A DNA stretch of 34,022 bases, from the NCBI GenBank assembly GCA_024639035.1, contig JAHEJE010000002.1:1-34022 (forward strand). The letters run 5' to 3'. Below are positions 19,004-28,586 of this stretch, one piece after another. The notes beneath the pieces are model-generated. The model did no database searches and was not told where the DNA came from. It saw only the letters and a list, made by a program, of their open reading frames with translations. Made by a program: the position numbers and the translations under genes. Every line of letters begins with the position of its first letter. Within the stretch, counting starts at the first letter, position 1. Source of the DNA: Alphaproteobacteria bacterium (GTDB taxonomy: Bacteria > Pseudomonadota > Alphaproteobacteria > Rhizobiales > Aestuariivirgaceae).

Positions 19004-19008
19004 CGGCT

Positions 19009-19149
19009 TTAGTTGTCAAACCGCGAGGACGGCAGCGGTTTGACGACTTCCGATTGTTCGGGCGGAAAGCTGGCCAGGCCCCAGACCGCGCCGTAGCCCA
19101 CCGCCGCCAGAACCCCAAGCACCAACAGGAAACGCAAACTGTCCGGCAC
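19009..19149 (-). CDS. Small (46 aa) single-pass membrane protein of unknown function
   Basis: GTG start at 19149 preceded by AGGAAG: VPDSLRFLLVLGVLAAVGYGAVWGLASFPPEQSEVVKPLPSSRFDN. One TM helix plus a Pro-rich tail. Lies 5 nt upstream of xerD in the same orientation. Reading derived from ORF 19009..19401 (-). Confidence 0.6.
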   Translation of the reverse strand: MPDSLRFLLVLGVLAAVGYGAVWGLASFPPEQSEVVKPLPSSRFDN

Positions 19150-19366
19150 GAATCTTCCTCTTTGATCGAAATCACGACATGTGCGGCTATAGTGCCCCGG
19201 ACCGCCGGCGCCTGCAAACCCTTTAAAGTACAGTGCCGACAGGCACCCGGCGGCACACCACGCGAGAGCGCGCCACCATGGCGGGCGCCGGGCGAAATTC
19301 TTTGCTGAACCGTGCCAAGACGGATAAAACCGGACCAACCGAACAGCACAACCGAAGGCCGCAAGG

Positions 19367-19936
19367 GTGGCGCGAGCGAACAAAAGTACCACGGTGGACA
19401 CCGTACTCGAACGCCTTCAGGGGCGTTCGATCGTGATGGTCGGCCTGATGGGCGCCGGTAAGACCACCATCGGTCGCCGGCTCGCACAGCGACTTGGCCT
19501 GCCGTTCGCCGATGCCGACAAGGAGATCGAAATCGCCGCTGGCAAGACGGTTCAGGAAATCTTCGAAGACCATGGCGAGGCGTACTTCCGCAGTGGTGAA
19601 GCCCGGGTCATTTCGCGACTGCTCGATGGCAAGCAAAAGGTGCTGGCCACCGGCGGCGGCGCCTTCATGGATCCTGGAACGCGCGCGATCATCGAGCAAA
19701 AGGCGGTGTCGGTGTGGCTGAGCGGCGACCTGGCTTTGCTGATGAAACGGGTGCGGCGAAAATCGCATCGCCCGCTCCTGAAAACCGCCGACCCCGAGGC
19801 CGTCATGCGAGAACTGATCGAAACCCGTTATCCAACCTACGCGCTGGCCAACCATACAATCGAGAGCCGGGACGTGCCCCACGCCTGCATCGTCGACGAC
19901 GTCGTATCGGCCCTGGCGGAAAGACAATCCAAATGA
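19367..19936 (+). CDS. aroK: Shikimate kinase
   Basis: IVMVGLMGAGKTTIGRRLAQRLGLPFADADKEIE..VLATGGGAFMD. GTG start; stop overlaps aroB. Confidence 0.95.
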   Translation: MARANKSTTVDTVLERLQGRSIVMVGLMGAGKTTIGRRLAQRLGLPFADADKEIEIAAGKTVQEIFEDHGEAYFRSGEARVISRLLDGKQKVLATGGGAFMDPGTRAIIEQKAVSVWLSGDLALLMKRVRRKSHRPLLKTADPEAVMRELIETRYPTYALANHTIESRDVPHACIVDDVVSALAERQSK

Positions 19937-21078
19937 CCGCATCTTCGCTTGGCCAGAAGGCCGAAAACTCCATCGCGGTGAACGTTGCGCTCGGCGCGCG
20001 GTCCTACGACATCGAAATCGGTACCGGGCTGATAGACCGCGCCGGTGAGCTGATCGGCCCGCATCTGCGCCGGCCGGTGACCGCCATCGTCACCGACGAG
20101 AACGTCGCCGGACTGCATCTGGACCGACTGACAGCCGCGCTTGAGGCGGCAGGCATCGCCAGCACGGCAGTTATCTGTCCGCCGGGCGAGGCCAGCAAGA
20201 GCTATGCGCGGCTGGCCTCGGTCTGCGACGGCCTGCTTGAGGCCGGCATCGAGCGGTCCGACACGATCATCGCCTTCGGCGGCGGCGTGATCGGCGATCT
20301 TGCGGGGTTCGCCGCAGCAATTCTGCGCCGCGGCGTTCGTTTCATCCAGATGCCGACCAGCCTGCTGGCCCAGGTCGATTCATCGGTCGGCGGCAAGACC
20401 GGCATCAACTCGCCGCTCGGCAAGAACCTGATCGGCGCCTTCCATCAGCCGGTCGGCGTGATTGCCGATATCTCGCTGCTCGATACCTTGCCGGCGCGCC
20501 AGTTCGCCGCCGGTTATGCCGAGGTCGCCAAGTACGGCCTGATCGGCGATGCAGCGTTCTTCGGCTGGCTCGAAGACCACGGCGAACAGATCGGCGCCGG
20601 CGACCTCCAGGCCCGCATGCGGGCGGTTGAAACCAGCTGCGTGACCAAGGCCGACATCGTTGCCCGCGACGAGCATGAACACGGCACCCGCGCTCTGCTC
20701 AATCTCGGTCACACCTTCGGTCATGCGCTCGAGGCCGCGACCGGCTATGGCGAGCGGCTTCTGCATGGTGAGGGCGTGTCGATCGGCATGATCATGGCGT
20801 TGCGGTTTTCGCACCGGCTCGGCCTGTGCAGCGCCGATGTGGCAGAGCGGGCCGCGGCACATCTTGCATCGGTGGGATTGCCGGTCAGCGCCGCGCAGAT
20901 CCCCGGCGGCCTGCCGGACGCGGACGGCCTGCTGAACATCATGCGCCAGGACAAGAAGGCCGAAGGCGGCAGCCTGGTGTTCATCCTGGCCCGCGGAATT
21001 GGCGAAGCCTTCATCGCCCGCAACATCGATGACGCCGCCGTCTTGGAATTTCTCAATCTGGAGCTGTCAAACAGATGA
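19933..21078 (+). CDS. aroB: 3-dehydroquinate synthase
   Basis: ATG at 19933 overlaps the aroK stop (ATGA): MTASSLGQKAENSIAVNVALGARSYDIEIG; FGGGVIGDLAGFAAAILRRGVRFIQMPTSLLAQVDSSVGGKTGIN; NLGHTFGHALEA. Confidence 0.96.
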   Translation: MTASSLGQKAENSIAVNVALGARSYDIEIGTGLIDRAGELIGPHLRRPVTAIVTDENVAGLHLDRLTAALEAAGIASTAVICPPGEASKSYARLASVCDGLLEAGIERSDTIIAFGGGVIGDLAGFAAAILRRGVRFIQMPTSLLAQVDSSVGGKTGINSPLGKNLIGAFHQPVGVIADISLLDTLPARQFAAGYAEVAKYGLIGDAAFFGWLEDHGEQIGAGDLQARMRAVETSCVTKADIVARDEHEHGTRALLNLGHTFGHALEAATGYGERLLHGEGVSIGMIMALRFSHRLGLCSADVAERAAAHLASVGLPVSAAQIPGGLPDADGLLNIMRQDKKAEGGSLVFILARGIGEAFIARNIDDAAVLEFLNLELSNR

Positions 21079-22361
21079 ATGCGACACTAGGCATCGTCGC
21101 CGGGGCCGTCATCGGCCTGTTGTTTCTTTCGGCGTTCTTTTCGGGAACCGAGACCGCAATGACCGCCACGTCACGCGCCAGGGTGCATGAGCTTGCCAGG
21201 CGCGGCGACCGCCGGGCGCTGATCTTGCAGGAGCTGGTCTCGATCCCTGAGCGTCTCATAGGGGCCATTCTGCTCGGCAACAATCTGGTCAACATCCTCG
21301 CCTCGGCCCTTGCGACCAGCCTGTTCGTCAAGCTGTTCGGCGATGCCGGCGTGGTCTATGCCACTCTGGTGATGACAGCACTGGTGCTGGTGTTCGGCGA
21401 GGTGATGCCGAAAACCTATGCCATCAACAATCCCGACCGGGTGGCGCTCGCCGTTGCTCCGGTTATCCGGGTGCTGGTCGCCATCCTGGCGCCGATCGTC
21501 ATGAGCGTCGAGTTCATCGTGCGCAACACGATGAAGGCGCTCGGTTTCGACATCTCCGGCGACAGCAACATGCTGCCGGCGCATGACGAGTTGCGCGGCG
21601 CGATCAATCTGCACCACAAGCAGGGCGCGGTCATCAAGCACGACCGGGACATGCTGGGCGGCATTCTCGATCTTCGGGAGCTTGAGATTTCCGATGTGAT
21701 GATCCATCGCACCAAAATGCACACTCTGGACGGCAGTCTGTCCCCGGCCGAGGTCATCGCCGACGTTCTTGCCAAGGGGCATACCAGAGTGCCGGTGTGG
21801 AAGGATGATCCGGACAACATCATCGGCATCGTCAATGCCAAGGACCTTCTCGCCGCCCTTCACGCAAACAACGGCGATGCCTCGCGCATCGTCCTGTCAA
21901 GCGTCCTCACGGCGCCCTGGTTCGTGCCCGACACCACTCCGCTCGTCGACCAGCTCAACGCATTCCTGCGCCGCAAGGCTCATTTCGCCGTTGTGGTCGA
22001 TGAGTATGGCGAGGTGATGGGGCTGGTCACTCTTGAGGACATACTGGAGGAAATCGTCGGCGAAATCGCGGACGAGCACGACATCGAGGTCGCAGGGGTC
22101 GAACGCGAACCCTCCGGCGCCTTCATCATCGAGGGTGCAACCCCGATCCGCGATCTCAATCGCCAGTACGACTGGAGCCTGCCCGACGAGGAAGCCACCA
22201 CGCTGGCCGGCCTGGTCATCCACGAGAGCCAGATGATCCCCGAACAAGGGCAAGCCTTCACCTTCCACGGATTTCGCTTCGAGGTGCTGGAGCGCGACAG
22301 AAACCAGATCGTATCGCTCAAGGTGACGCCGCAGAAGACGGGGCGCCGGCGCCGGAGCTGA
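21075..22361 (+). CDS. CNNM/DUF21 plus CBS-pair plus CorC_HlyC domain protein (HlyC/CorC family)
   Basis: LSAFFSGTETAMTATSRARVHELARRGDRRA..; CBS region VPVWKDDPDNIIGIVNAKDLL; FAVVVDEYGEVMGLVTLEDILEEIVGEIADEHD. Confidence 0.93.
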   Translation: MNATLGIVAGAVIGLLFLSAFFSGTETAMTATSRARVHELARRGDRRALILQELVSIPERLIGAILLGNNLVNILASALATSLFVKLFGDAGVVYATLVMTALVLVFGEVMPKTYAINNPDRVALAVAPVIRVLVAILAPIVMSVEFIVRNTMKALGFDISGDSNMLPAHDELRGAINLHHKQGAVIKHDRDMLGGILDLRELEISDVMIHRTKMHTLDGSLSPAEVIADVLAKGHTRVPVWKDDPDNIIGIVNAKDLLAALHANNGDASRIVLSSVLTAPWFVPDTTPLVDQLNAFLRRKAHFAVVVDEYGEVMGLVTLEDILEEIVGEIADEHDIEVAGVEREPSGAFIIEGATPIRDLNRQYDWSLPDEEATTLAGLVIHESQMIPEQGQAFTFHGFRFEVLERDRNQIVSLKVTPQKTGRRRRS

Positions 22362-22375
22362 TGTCCGGTACCGGG

Positions 22376-22648
22376 TTACGGGGCGCTGGCGCTGATGGTC
22401 AGGGCGTGCACGCGCGTGGCCAGTTCCTCGGCCAGCAAGCTGTTGATCATCCGGTGGCATTCGATACGCGATTTTCCGGCAAAGGCTTCGGCCTCGATCA
22501 CCACCTTGAAATGCGTTTCTCCCTCGGGCCGGGCCCCGGCGTGACCGGCGTGTTTGGCCGACTCGTCAATCACCCGTAGGTCGGCGGGGCTGAAAGTGTT
22601 ATTTAATTTTTTGGTGATTCCCTGACCAACCGGACCAAGTGTAGTCAT
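22376..22648 (-). CDS. bolA: BolA family protein
   Basis: MTTLGPVGQGITKKLNNTFSPADLRVIDESAKHAGHAGARPEGETHFKVVIEAEAFAGKSRIECHRMINSLLAEELATRVHALTISA. ATG at 22648 has AGGAG 5 nt upstream. Confidence 0.9.
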   Translation of the reverse strand: MTTLGPVGQGITKKLNNTFSPADLRVIDESAKHAGHAGARPEGETHFKVVIEAEAFAGKSRIECHRMINSLLAEELATRVHALTISASAP

Positions 22649-22727
22649 GATCACTCCTGTAGCGTTTGCAATGCCTGCCTCATTTGTGACGCTTGCAGCG
22701 TATAATGTCTAGCGTTTGCCGTTCGCG

Positions 22728-22745
22728 GGCGACAGATCTGTCGCC
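22728..22745. repeat. 18-bp perfect palindrome GGCGACAGATCTGTCGCC in the bolA / J-domain intergenic region
   Basis: Directly read; a TATAAT hexamer lies at 22701-22706 on the plus strand. Confidence 0.6.
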
Positions 22746-22773
22746 GCCATCTGAAATTGTGTGTCTAACGATC

Positions 22774-23391
22774 ATGAAACTCGAATCGAAATACTTCGAC
22801 AGTATCCGCGTCAAACCGGAAGAAGATCGCCTGTTGCGCAAGAAGCTGCCCGAGTGCGAATGGGACGGATGTGCCAGGCCGGGCAAGCATCCAGCCCCGA
22901 AGGGCCGCGACAACGAAGGCGAGTATCACTATTTCTGTCTGGACCATGTGCGCCAGTACAACAAGGGATACAACTACTTCAACGGCATGAAAGAGCCCGA
23001 TGTCCGCGACTGGCAAAAAAGCGACAAGACCGGCCACCGGCCGACGTGGAAGCTCGGGCAGAATTCCTGGGCGGCGTTCAACGGCGGCAAGAAGCGGTCT
23101 GGCAACGCGCGGACGCAGGCTGCTTTCGAAGACCCCTTCGACGTCATGGGAGATAGTGACACCACCACCCATCATGCCCGCCCGCAACGCAGCGTGCGCT
23201 CCAGTGAGATGAAGCACTTGTATGCGCTCGGTCTGGACGAGACCGCAACCAGAGAAGAGGTCAAGCTGCAATACAAGAAACTCGTCAAACGCCTGCACCC
23301 GGATGCCAATGGCGGCAGCAGGGCCAACGAAGACAAACTGCGCGACATCATCCAGGCCTACGACGCATTGCGCAAATCCGGCTTTTGCTGA
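22774..23391 (+). CDS. J-domain (DnaJ-like) molecular chaperone protein
   Basis: ATG at 22774: MKLESKYFDSIRVKPEEDRLLRKKLPECEWDGCARPGKHPAPKG; C-terminal J domain YALGLDETATREEVKLQYKKLVKRLHPDANGGSRANEDKLRDIIQAYDALRKSG (HPD present). Confidence 0.9.
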   Translation: MKLESKYFDSIRVKPEEDRLLRKKLPECEWDGCARPGKHPAPKGRDNEGEYHYFCLDHVRQYNKGYNYFNGMKEPDVRDWQKSDKTGHRPTWKLGQNSWAAFNGGKKRSGNARTQAAFEDPFDVMGDSDTTTHHARPQRSVRSSEMKHLYALGLDETATREEVKLQYKKLVKRLHPDANGGSRANEDKLRDIIQAYDALRKSGFC

Positions 23392-23598
23392 GGCCATAAT
23401 CTTGGCGCCGGCGGCGTTGCGCCGAAGTCGCCGAGCGGCCAAAATTTTGATGAGACCAATCGCCGCTGTGGTTGCAGCGGCTGGCGTCAGCGATTAGAAC
23501 AACATGGCGCTACATCGGCGCAAAGATGCCCGGCCATAATCGTGGCCGGCAAAATGCGTGGTGCAGCCACGAACTTCCTAATCTCCGAGTAGATTGCA

Positions 23599-24588
23599 AT
23601 GGATGCCATGACAGACGCGCTAGTGCCCGGATTGCCTGACACGACCTTATCGGTGAAGGATGTGTTCGGTTTCGAAAGCAACTTGCAGGTTCCGGCCTAT
23701 TCGACATCGAGCGAGCATGTGCCCGATATCGATGAAGACTACCTGTTCAACCGCGAAACCACCCTGGCCATACTGGCCGGGTTTGCCTACAACCGTCGGG
23801 TGATCGTTGCCGGGTATCACGGCACCGGCAAATCGACCCATATCGAACAGGTCGCGGCGCGGCTCAACTGGCCGTGCGTGCGGATCAATCTCGACAGCCA
23901 CATTTCGCGCATCGACCTGATCGGCAAGGACGCCATCGTGCTGAAGGACGGCAAGCAGGTCACCGAATTCCGTGAAGGCATTCTGCCCTGGGCGCTGCAG
24001 AACAACGTCGCGCTGGTGTTCGACGAATACGACGCCGGCCGGCCGGACGTGATGTTCGTCATCCAGCGGGTGCTGGAGGTCTCCGGCCGCCTGACCCTGC
24101 TTGACCAGAATCGTGTCATCACCCCGCATCCGGCATTTCGCCTGTTCGCCACCGCCAACACGGTCGGGCTCGGCGACACCAGTGGGCTCTATCACGGGAC
24201 GCAGCAGATCAATCAGGGCCAGATGGACCGCTGGTCGATCGTCGTGGCGCTGAACTACCTGCCGCACGCCCAGGAGCAGAACATCATCCTGGCGAAGTGC
24301 AAGGCCTATGATACCGAGGAGGGCCGCAAGACCATCGCCAACATGGTGCGGCTTGCCGACCTCACGCGCAACGCTTTCATCAACGGCGACCTGTCGACCG
24401 TCATGAGTCCGCGCACGGTCATCACCTGGGCGCAGAATGCAAGTATCTTCGAAGACGTCGCCTTCGGATTCCGGGTAACGTTCCTCAACAAGTGCGACGA
24501 ACTGGAGCGTGGCCTGGTGGCGGAATTCTACCAGCGCTGCTTTGGCGAAGACCTGCCCGAGACCACGGCCCATGTCGCGCTGAGCTGA
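23599..24588 (+). CDS. cobS: Aerobic cobaltochelatase subunit CobS
   Basis: [87 protein letters not shown]..; AAA+ MoxR-like; followed by cobT. Confidence 0.95.
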   Translation: MDAMTDALVPGLPDTTLSVKDVFGFESNLQVPAYSTSSEHVPDIDEDYLFNRETTLAILAGFAYNRRVIVAGYHGTGKSTHIEQVAARLNWPCVRINLDSHISRIDLIGKDAIVLKDGKQVTEFREGILPWALQNNVALVFDEYDAGRPDVMFVIQRVLEVSGRLTLLDQNRVITPHPAFRLFATANTVGLGDTSGLYHGTQQINQGQMDRWSIVVALNYLPHAQEQNIILAKCKAYDTEEGRKTIANMVRLADLTRNAFINGDLSTVMSPRTVITWAQNASIFEDVAFGFRVTFLNKCDELERGLVAEFYQRCFGEDLPETTAHVALS

Positions 24589-24601
24589 GCGCGGGCCCTG
24601 A

Positions 24602-26470
24602 ATGACGCGCGACAAGGACAATCCCCTGGAACCGTTCCAGCATGCCCTGACCCAGTGCATGAAGACCATCGCCGACGAGCCGGAGATCGCGGTGACGTTC
24701 TCGGGCGAAAATGCCGGGTTGACCGGCAAGAAGGTGCGGCTGCCGCAAATGAGCCGCGAACTTGAAAGCGGCGAAGTAGCGATTACCCGCGGGCTGGCCG
24801 ATGCATTTTCGCTGCGCCTGGCCAATCACGACGAGGCGACGCACAACCACTACCAGCCCCAGGGCAAACTCGCCCGGGCGGTCTACGATGCCGTCGAGCA
24901 GGCCCGGGTCGAGGCGATCGGGGCCAATGCCATGCCCGGCGTTGCCGGCAACATCGAAGCCATGCTGGTCGACCGCTACGAGAAAATGCCGGCCAGCGAC
25001 AATCGCGACAACGCGCCGTTGGAAGCCGCCGTTTCGCTGCTGGTCCGCGAACGGCTCACCGGCAAAGAGCCGCCCGCGGCGGCCGCGAACCTGGTCGATC
25101 TGTGGCGGCCATGGATCGAGGACAAGGCGCACAACGAGCTCGACGAACTGGTCGGTGCGGTGGACGACCAGACGGTGTTCGCCCGCCTGACCCGCCAGTT
25201 GATCGCCTCTCTCGACATGGCCGACGAGCTCGGCGACGATCCGGACGAGCGCGACGACGAACAGGACGAGGACGAAGACGACGGCGACCAGGGCGAGGCC
25301 GAGGAAAGCCAGGACGGCGAGCAGCAGCAGTCAAGCGCCAGCGAAGACATGATGGAGGCCGAAGGCGAGAGCGACGAGGAGATGCAGGACGGCGCTGAAA
25401 TGGACATCGACCAGATGCCGCCCGACCTCGACCAAGACGACGCGGCCGAAGGCGAGGAGCCCTGGCGCCCGCAGCTGCCGTTCTCATCGACCAGCAATGA
25501 TGACTTCTATCGGGTGTTCACCAACACGTTCGATGAGACCATCGCCGCAGAAGACCTGTGCGATGCCGAGGAACTGGCCCGCCTGCGCAATTATCTCGAC
25601 AAGCAGCTGGCCAGCCTGCAGGGCGTCGTCGCGCGGCTGGCCAACCGGCTGCAGCGGCGTTTGATGGCGCAACAGAACCGGTCGTGGGATTTTGATCTCG
25701 AAGAGGGCACGCTTGATGCCGCCCGGCTTCCGCGGGTGGTGACCGACCCGATGCATCCGCTGTCGTTTAAAATGGAGCGCGATACCGATTTCCGCGACAC
25801 GGTGGTCACCCTGCTGCTCGACAATTCCGGGTCGATGCGCGGCCGGCCGATCAGCGTGGCGGCAACCTGTGCCGATATCCTGGCGCGCACGCTGGAGCGC
25901 TGCGGCGTCAAGGTTGAAATCCTCGGCTTTACGACGCGCGCCTGGAAGGGCGGGCAGTCGCGCGAGCAATGGCTGGCGCAGGACAAGCCGGCAACGCCTG
26001 GCCGCCTCAACGACTTGCGCCACATCATCTACAAATCGGCCGACATGCCGTGGCGGCGGGCCCGGCGCAATCTCGGGCTGATGATGCGTGAAGGGCTGCT
26101 CAAGGAGAACATCGATGGCGAGGCGCTGATCTGGGCCCACAACCGGCTGCTCGGCCGCCCGGAGCAGCGCCGCATCATGATGGTGATCTCCGATGGAGCG
26201 CCGGTCGACGATTCGACCCTGTCGGTCAATTCCGGCAACTATCTCGAACGCCACCTGCGCCAGGTGATCGACGACATCGAAGCGCGCTCGCCGATCGAGC
26301 TGATTGCCATCGGCATCGGCCACGACGTGACGCGCTACTACAGCCGGGCGGTGACCATCGTCGATGCCGAAGAACTGGGCGGGGCGATGACGGACAAACT
26401 CGCCGAGCTGTTCGACGACAAGCCTCCCGCGCCGCGCCGCGGCGGTGGGCGTATGCGCCGGGCAAGCTGA
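24602..26470 (+). CDS. cobT: Aerobic cobaltochelatase subunit CobT
   Basis: Acidic low-complexity middle ([29 protein letters not shown]) and a C-terminal VWA/MIDAS domain ([42 protein letters not shown]). Confidence 0.95.
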   Translation: MTRDKDNPLEPFQHALTQCMKTIADEPEIAVTFSGENAGLTGKKVRLPQMSRELESGEVAITRGLADAFSLRLANHDEATHNHYQPQGKLARAVYDAVEQARVEAIGANAMPGVAGNIEAMLVDRYEKMPASDNRDNAPLEAAVSLLVRERLTGKEPPAAAANLVDLWRPWIEDKAHNELDELVGAVDDQTVFARLTRQLIASLDMADELGDDPDERDDEQDEDEDDGDQGEAEESQDGEQQQSSASEDMMEAEGESDEEMQDGAEMDIDQMPPDLDQDDAAEGEEPWRPQLPFSSTSNDDFYRVFTNTFDETIAAEDLCDAEELARLRNYLDKQLASLQGVVARLANRLQRRLMAQQNRSWDFDLEEGTLDAARLPRVVTDPMHPLSFKMERDTDFRDTVVTLLLDNSGSMRGRPISVAATCADILARTLERCGVKVEILGFTTRAWKGGQSREQWLAQDKPATPGRLNDLRHIIYKSADMPWRRARRNLGLMMREGLLKENIDGEALIWAHNRLLGRPEQRRIMMVISDGAPVDDSTLSVNSGNYLERHLRQVIDDIEARSPIELIAIGIGHDVTRYYSRAVTIVDAEELGGAMTDKLAELFDDKPPAPRRGGGRMRRAS

Positions 26471-26486
26471 CTCGTGTCGCACTAGG

Positions 26487-26568
26487 CTGACCCATCCCGC
26501 TCCCCCGGGCCTACCACCCCAAGGATACCATTTACGGGTGGTTGGGCCGGGGGAGCGGGATGGGTCAG
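26487..26568. repeat. Long imperfect palindrome (33-bp arms, 16-nt loop) between cobT and rpmB
   Basis: Left arm 26487-26519 CTGACCCATCCCGCTCCCCCGGGCCTACCACCC; right arm 26536-26568 is its reverse complement with 2 mismatches (outer 22 bp perfect). Confidence 0.75.
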
Positions 26569-26616
26569 GAGTTACTGGCGACGGCCATTGGTATCATCGA
26601 TTGATCCGTGGAATCG

Positions 26617-26645
26617 AAAAGCCGCCGGCTTGTGCACCAGCGGCT
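26617..26645 (-). terminator. Probable intrinsic terminator of rpmB
   Basis: On the minus strand AGCCGC..TGGTGCACAAGCC..GGCGGCT followed by TTTTCG; located just downstream of rpmB. Confidence 0.6.
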
Positions 26646-26673
26646 CTTGCAAAGGCAGGTAATGCCGGGACGG

Positions 26674-26970
26674 TCAGGCGGCCGCTTCGGCTTCGGTTCT
26701 CTTGGCAATCTTGGATTTCAGACGACGCGCCTTGATTGACAGCTTGTCGGTGTCGGCCTTGAGCAGGAACGCATCGAGACCGCCACGGCGCTCGACCGAC
26801 TTCAGGGCGCTGGCGGCGACCTTGAAGCCGTAGCTCTGACCCATGACATCGCTCATCAGGTGAACATGGCAGATGTTGGGCAGAAAGCGGCGGCGGTTCT
26901 TGTTGTTGGCGTGGCTGACGTTATTTCCGGTCAGCACATCCTTGCCGGTCAGTTCGCAACGGCGGGCCAT
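26674..26970 (-). CDS. rpmB: 50S ribosomal protein L28
   Basis: [88 protein letters not shown]. Confidence 0.97.
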   Translation of the reverse strand: MARRCELTGKDVLTGNNVSHANNKNRRRFLPNICHVHLMSDVMGQSYGFKVAASALKSVERRGGLDAFLLKADTDKLSIKARRLKSKIAKRTEAEAAA

Positions 26971-27239
26971 CTCTTAAAACTCCAAGCCTTGTGGTGTATG
27001 TTTCGATTTGTCTGGCAACGGCGTGCCACTACCTAACGCGGGCGCGTAGCGCTGCCCGTATTTCCGGGCTGTGCTATAGGCGTCTAAGGCGCTGGCGTCA
27101 AGGCTCGCTAGGTGTCGGCGGACCGGTTTTTACATCGATTGTCGCGGTTCAGCCGTATTGCCGCGCTATTGCGGCCGTTCTGAGCGGTGGTATGCCGGAC
27201 CGTAGCGTCGCGGCGATCAGAAACAGGATACCATTCTTC

Positions 27240-28091
27240 ATGTCTTCAATTCTGTTCAAGCGGTTGGCGGCGATGTTGGTCGCCGCTGCAATGTTCATGA
27301 CCGCTGCCGGCCAGCCGGCACGGGCCGGCGAGGCCGAAAAACTGTCAATGCGCTATGACGTACTGGTCGACGGTTTGCAGGTCTTCAAACTGCGCTACAA
27401 GGTGACCATGACACCGGGGCGCTACACTGCCACCGCCGAACTCGACCCGACCGGGTTCGCCGGGCTGTTCGTCAAGACCCGCATGGACATGGTCAGTGCC
27501 GGCACGCTGCGGGCAACCGGGGTGGCGCCAGGCACCTTCGAACTGGTGCAGAAGACAAAGCGCAAGAAACGCTTCAAGGTCTCGTGGGATGACAGTGGCA
27601 TCGCCACGACCGAGCGCTCGCAGCCGCTGGGGCGCTACAAGGACAAAACCCTCAAGAAGGCATTGCGCCCGCATCTGCCGGACCCGTTGGCCGCGATGCT
27701 GGGTGTGTCGACGGCGAAAGGGGCCAATCCGTGCAACCGCACCGAGCGTGTCTACAACGGCGCCGAGATCTACGATCTTGGCTTTACTCTGGCCGGCCGC
27801 GAGACATTCGGCCCGGATGACGGCGGCGTCTACCGCGGTCCGACCTACAAGTGCCGGATCGTCTACCGACCGGTCGCCGGGCTGTCGCGCAAGAGACACG
27901 CGGCACGCAGTGCTGATCCGGCCGTGTTCACCGTGTGGTTCGCACCGGTCGCATCGCGCCGCCTGGGTAGCCAGATGCTGATACCGGTCGCTGCCAGCGG
28001 CACGCTCAAGGGCAAGGATTTCGTTGCCTATGCCAACAAGGCGACACTTGCCGGCCAGCCGCTGAACGCGCAATCGCTCGCCAAGCGATAG
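27240..28091 (+). CDS. DUF3108-like secreted/periplasmic protein
   Basis: Likely start ATG at 27240 with a signal-peptide-like N-terminus MSSILFKRLAAMLVAAAMFMTAAGQPARAGEAEKLSMRYDVLVDGLQVFKLRYKVTMTPGRYTATAEL; position divergent to rpmB. Confidence 0.75.
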   Translation: MSSILFKRLAAMLVAAAMFMTAAGQPARAGEAEKLSMRYDVLVDGLQVFKLRYKVTMTPGRYTATAELDPTGFAGLFVKTRMDMVSAGTLRATGVAPGTFELVQKTKRKKRFKVSWDDSGIATTERSQPLGRYKDKTLKKALRPHLPDPLAAMLGVSTAKGANPCNRTERVYNGAEIYDLGFTLAGRETFGPDDGGVYRGPTYKCRIVYRPVAGLSRKRHAARSADPAVFTVWFAPVASRRLGSQMLIPVAASGTLKGKDFVAYANKATLAGQPLNAQSLAKR

Positions 28092-28248
28092 GGGTCGAGC
28101 GCAACCCGGCGCAAACGTGGGCCAAATTGGCACAACAGCCGGCGGCTGTCGTTACCGGTAGACCTCGTGGCCGCCGATTGGCCGTCCAAATCCAGGCGGT
28201 CATATGGGCCATTTTAATATCCGGCACCAGATGTAGCGGTGAACAAAA

Positions 28249-28277
28249 CCCGAATCGCGGTGCATCAGCGATTCGGG
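28249..28277. repeat. Perfect 10-bp-stem hairpin CCCGAATCGC-N9-GCGATTCGGG
   Basis: Directly read, about 160 bp downstream of the DUF3108-like stop; flanked by an outer GAACAAA/TTTGTTC pair. Confidence 0.6.
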
Positions 28278-28586
28278 CCCGTTGTGTTCCGGTTTGTTCT
28301 CCATTGGTGAACACCGCAACGAGCGCGGCGCGACGATGCGTTCATCCTTGCTTAACGCTCTGCCCGATGGGTTAACCAAATCGCCGCCCAGACTGGCCAT
28401 CGGCAATCGAACGTGTTAACCACCGTCGCGCAACCGAAGGCAAAACCGCTGGAAATCCGCCATCTCGAATTGCGAACAAATCCGGAAAGATTAACAGGTC
28501 AGTGATTCGGACAGTCTTTGTTCCGTGTCCGTTTCAAAGGTTAACGCGGTGGCCCGAAAAGGCGCACATTCGAGAAAGGACATGGG

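Noticed and set aside
23530-23549. CCGGCCA-TAATCG-TGGCCGG inverted repeat upstream of cobS
   Set aside because: Short 7-bp GC-rich stem with no supporting context; could easily be chance at this GC content.
23647-24825. 392-aa minus-strand ORF
   Set aside because: Antisense to cobS/cobT.
25230-25450. Highly repetitive GA/GAC-rich stretch resembling a tandem repeat
   Set aside because: Explained by the acidic Asp/Glu-rich linker characteristic of CobT.
26991-27239. N-terminal extension of the DUF3108-like ORF (start 26991)
   Set aside because: The ATG at 27240 begins a signal-peptide-like sequence; the upstream extension lies in the rpmB divergent promoter region and looks non-coding.
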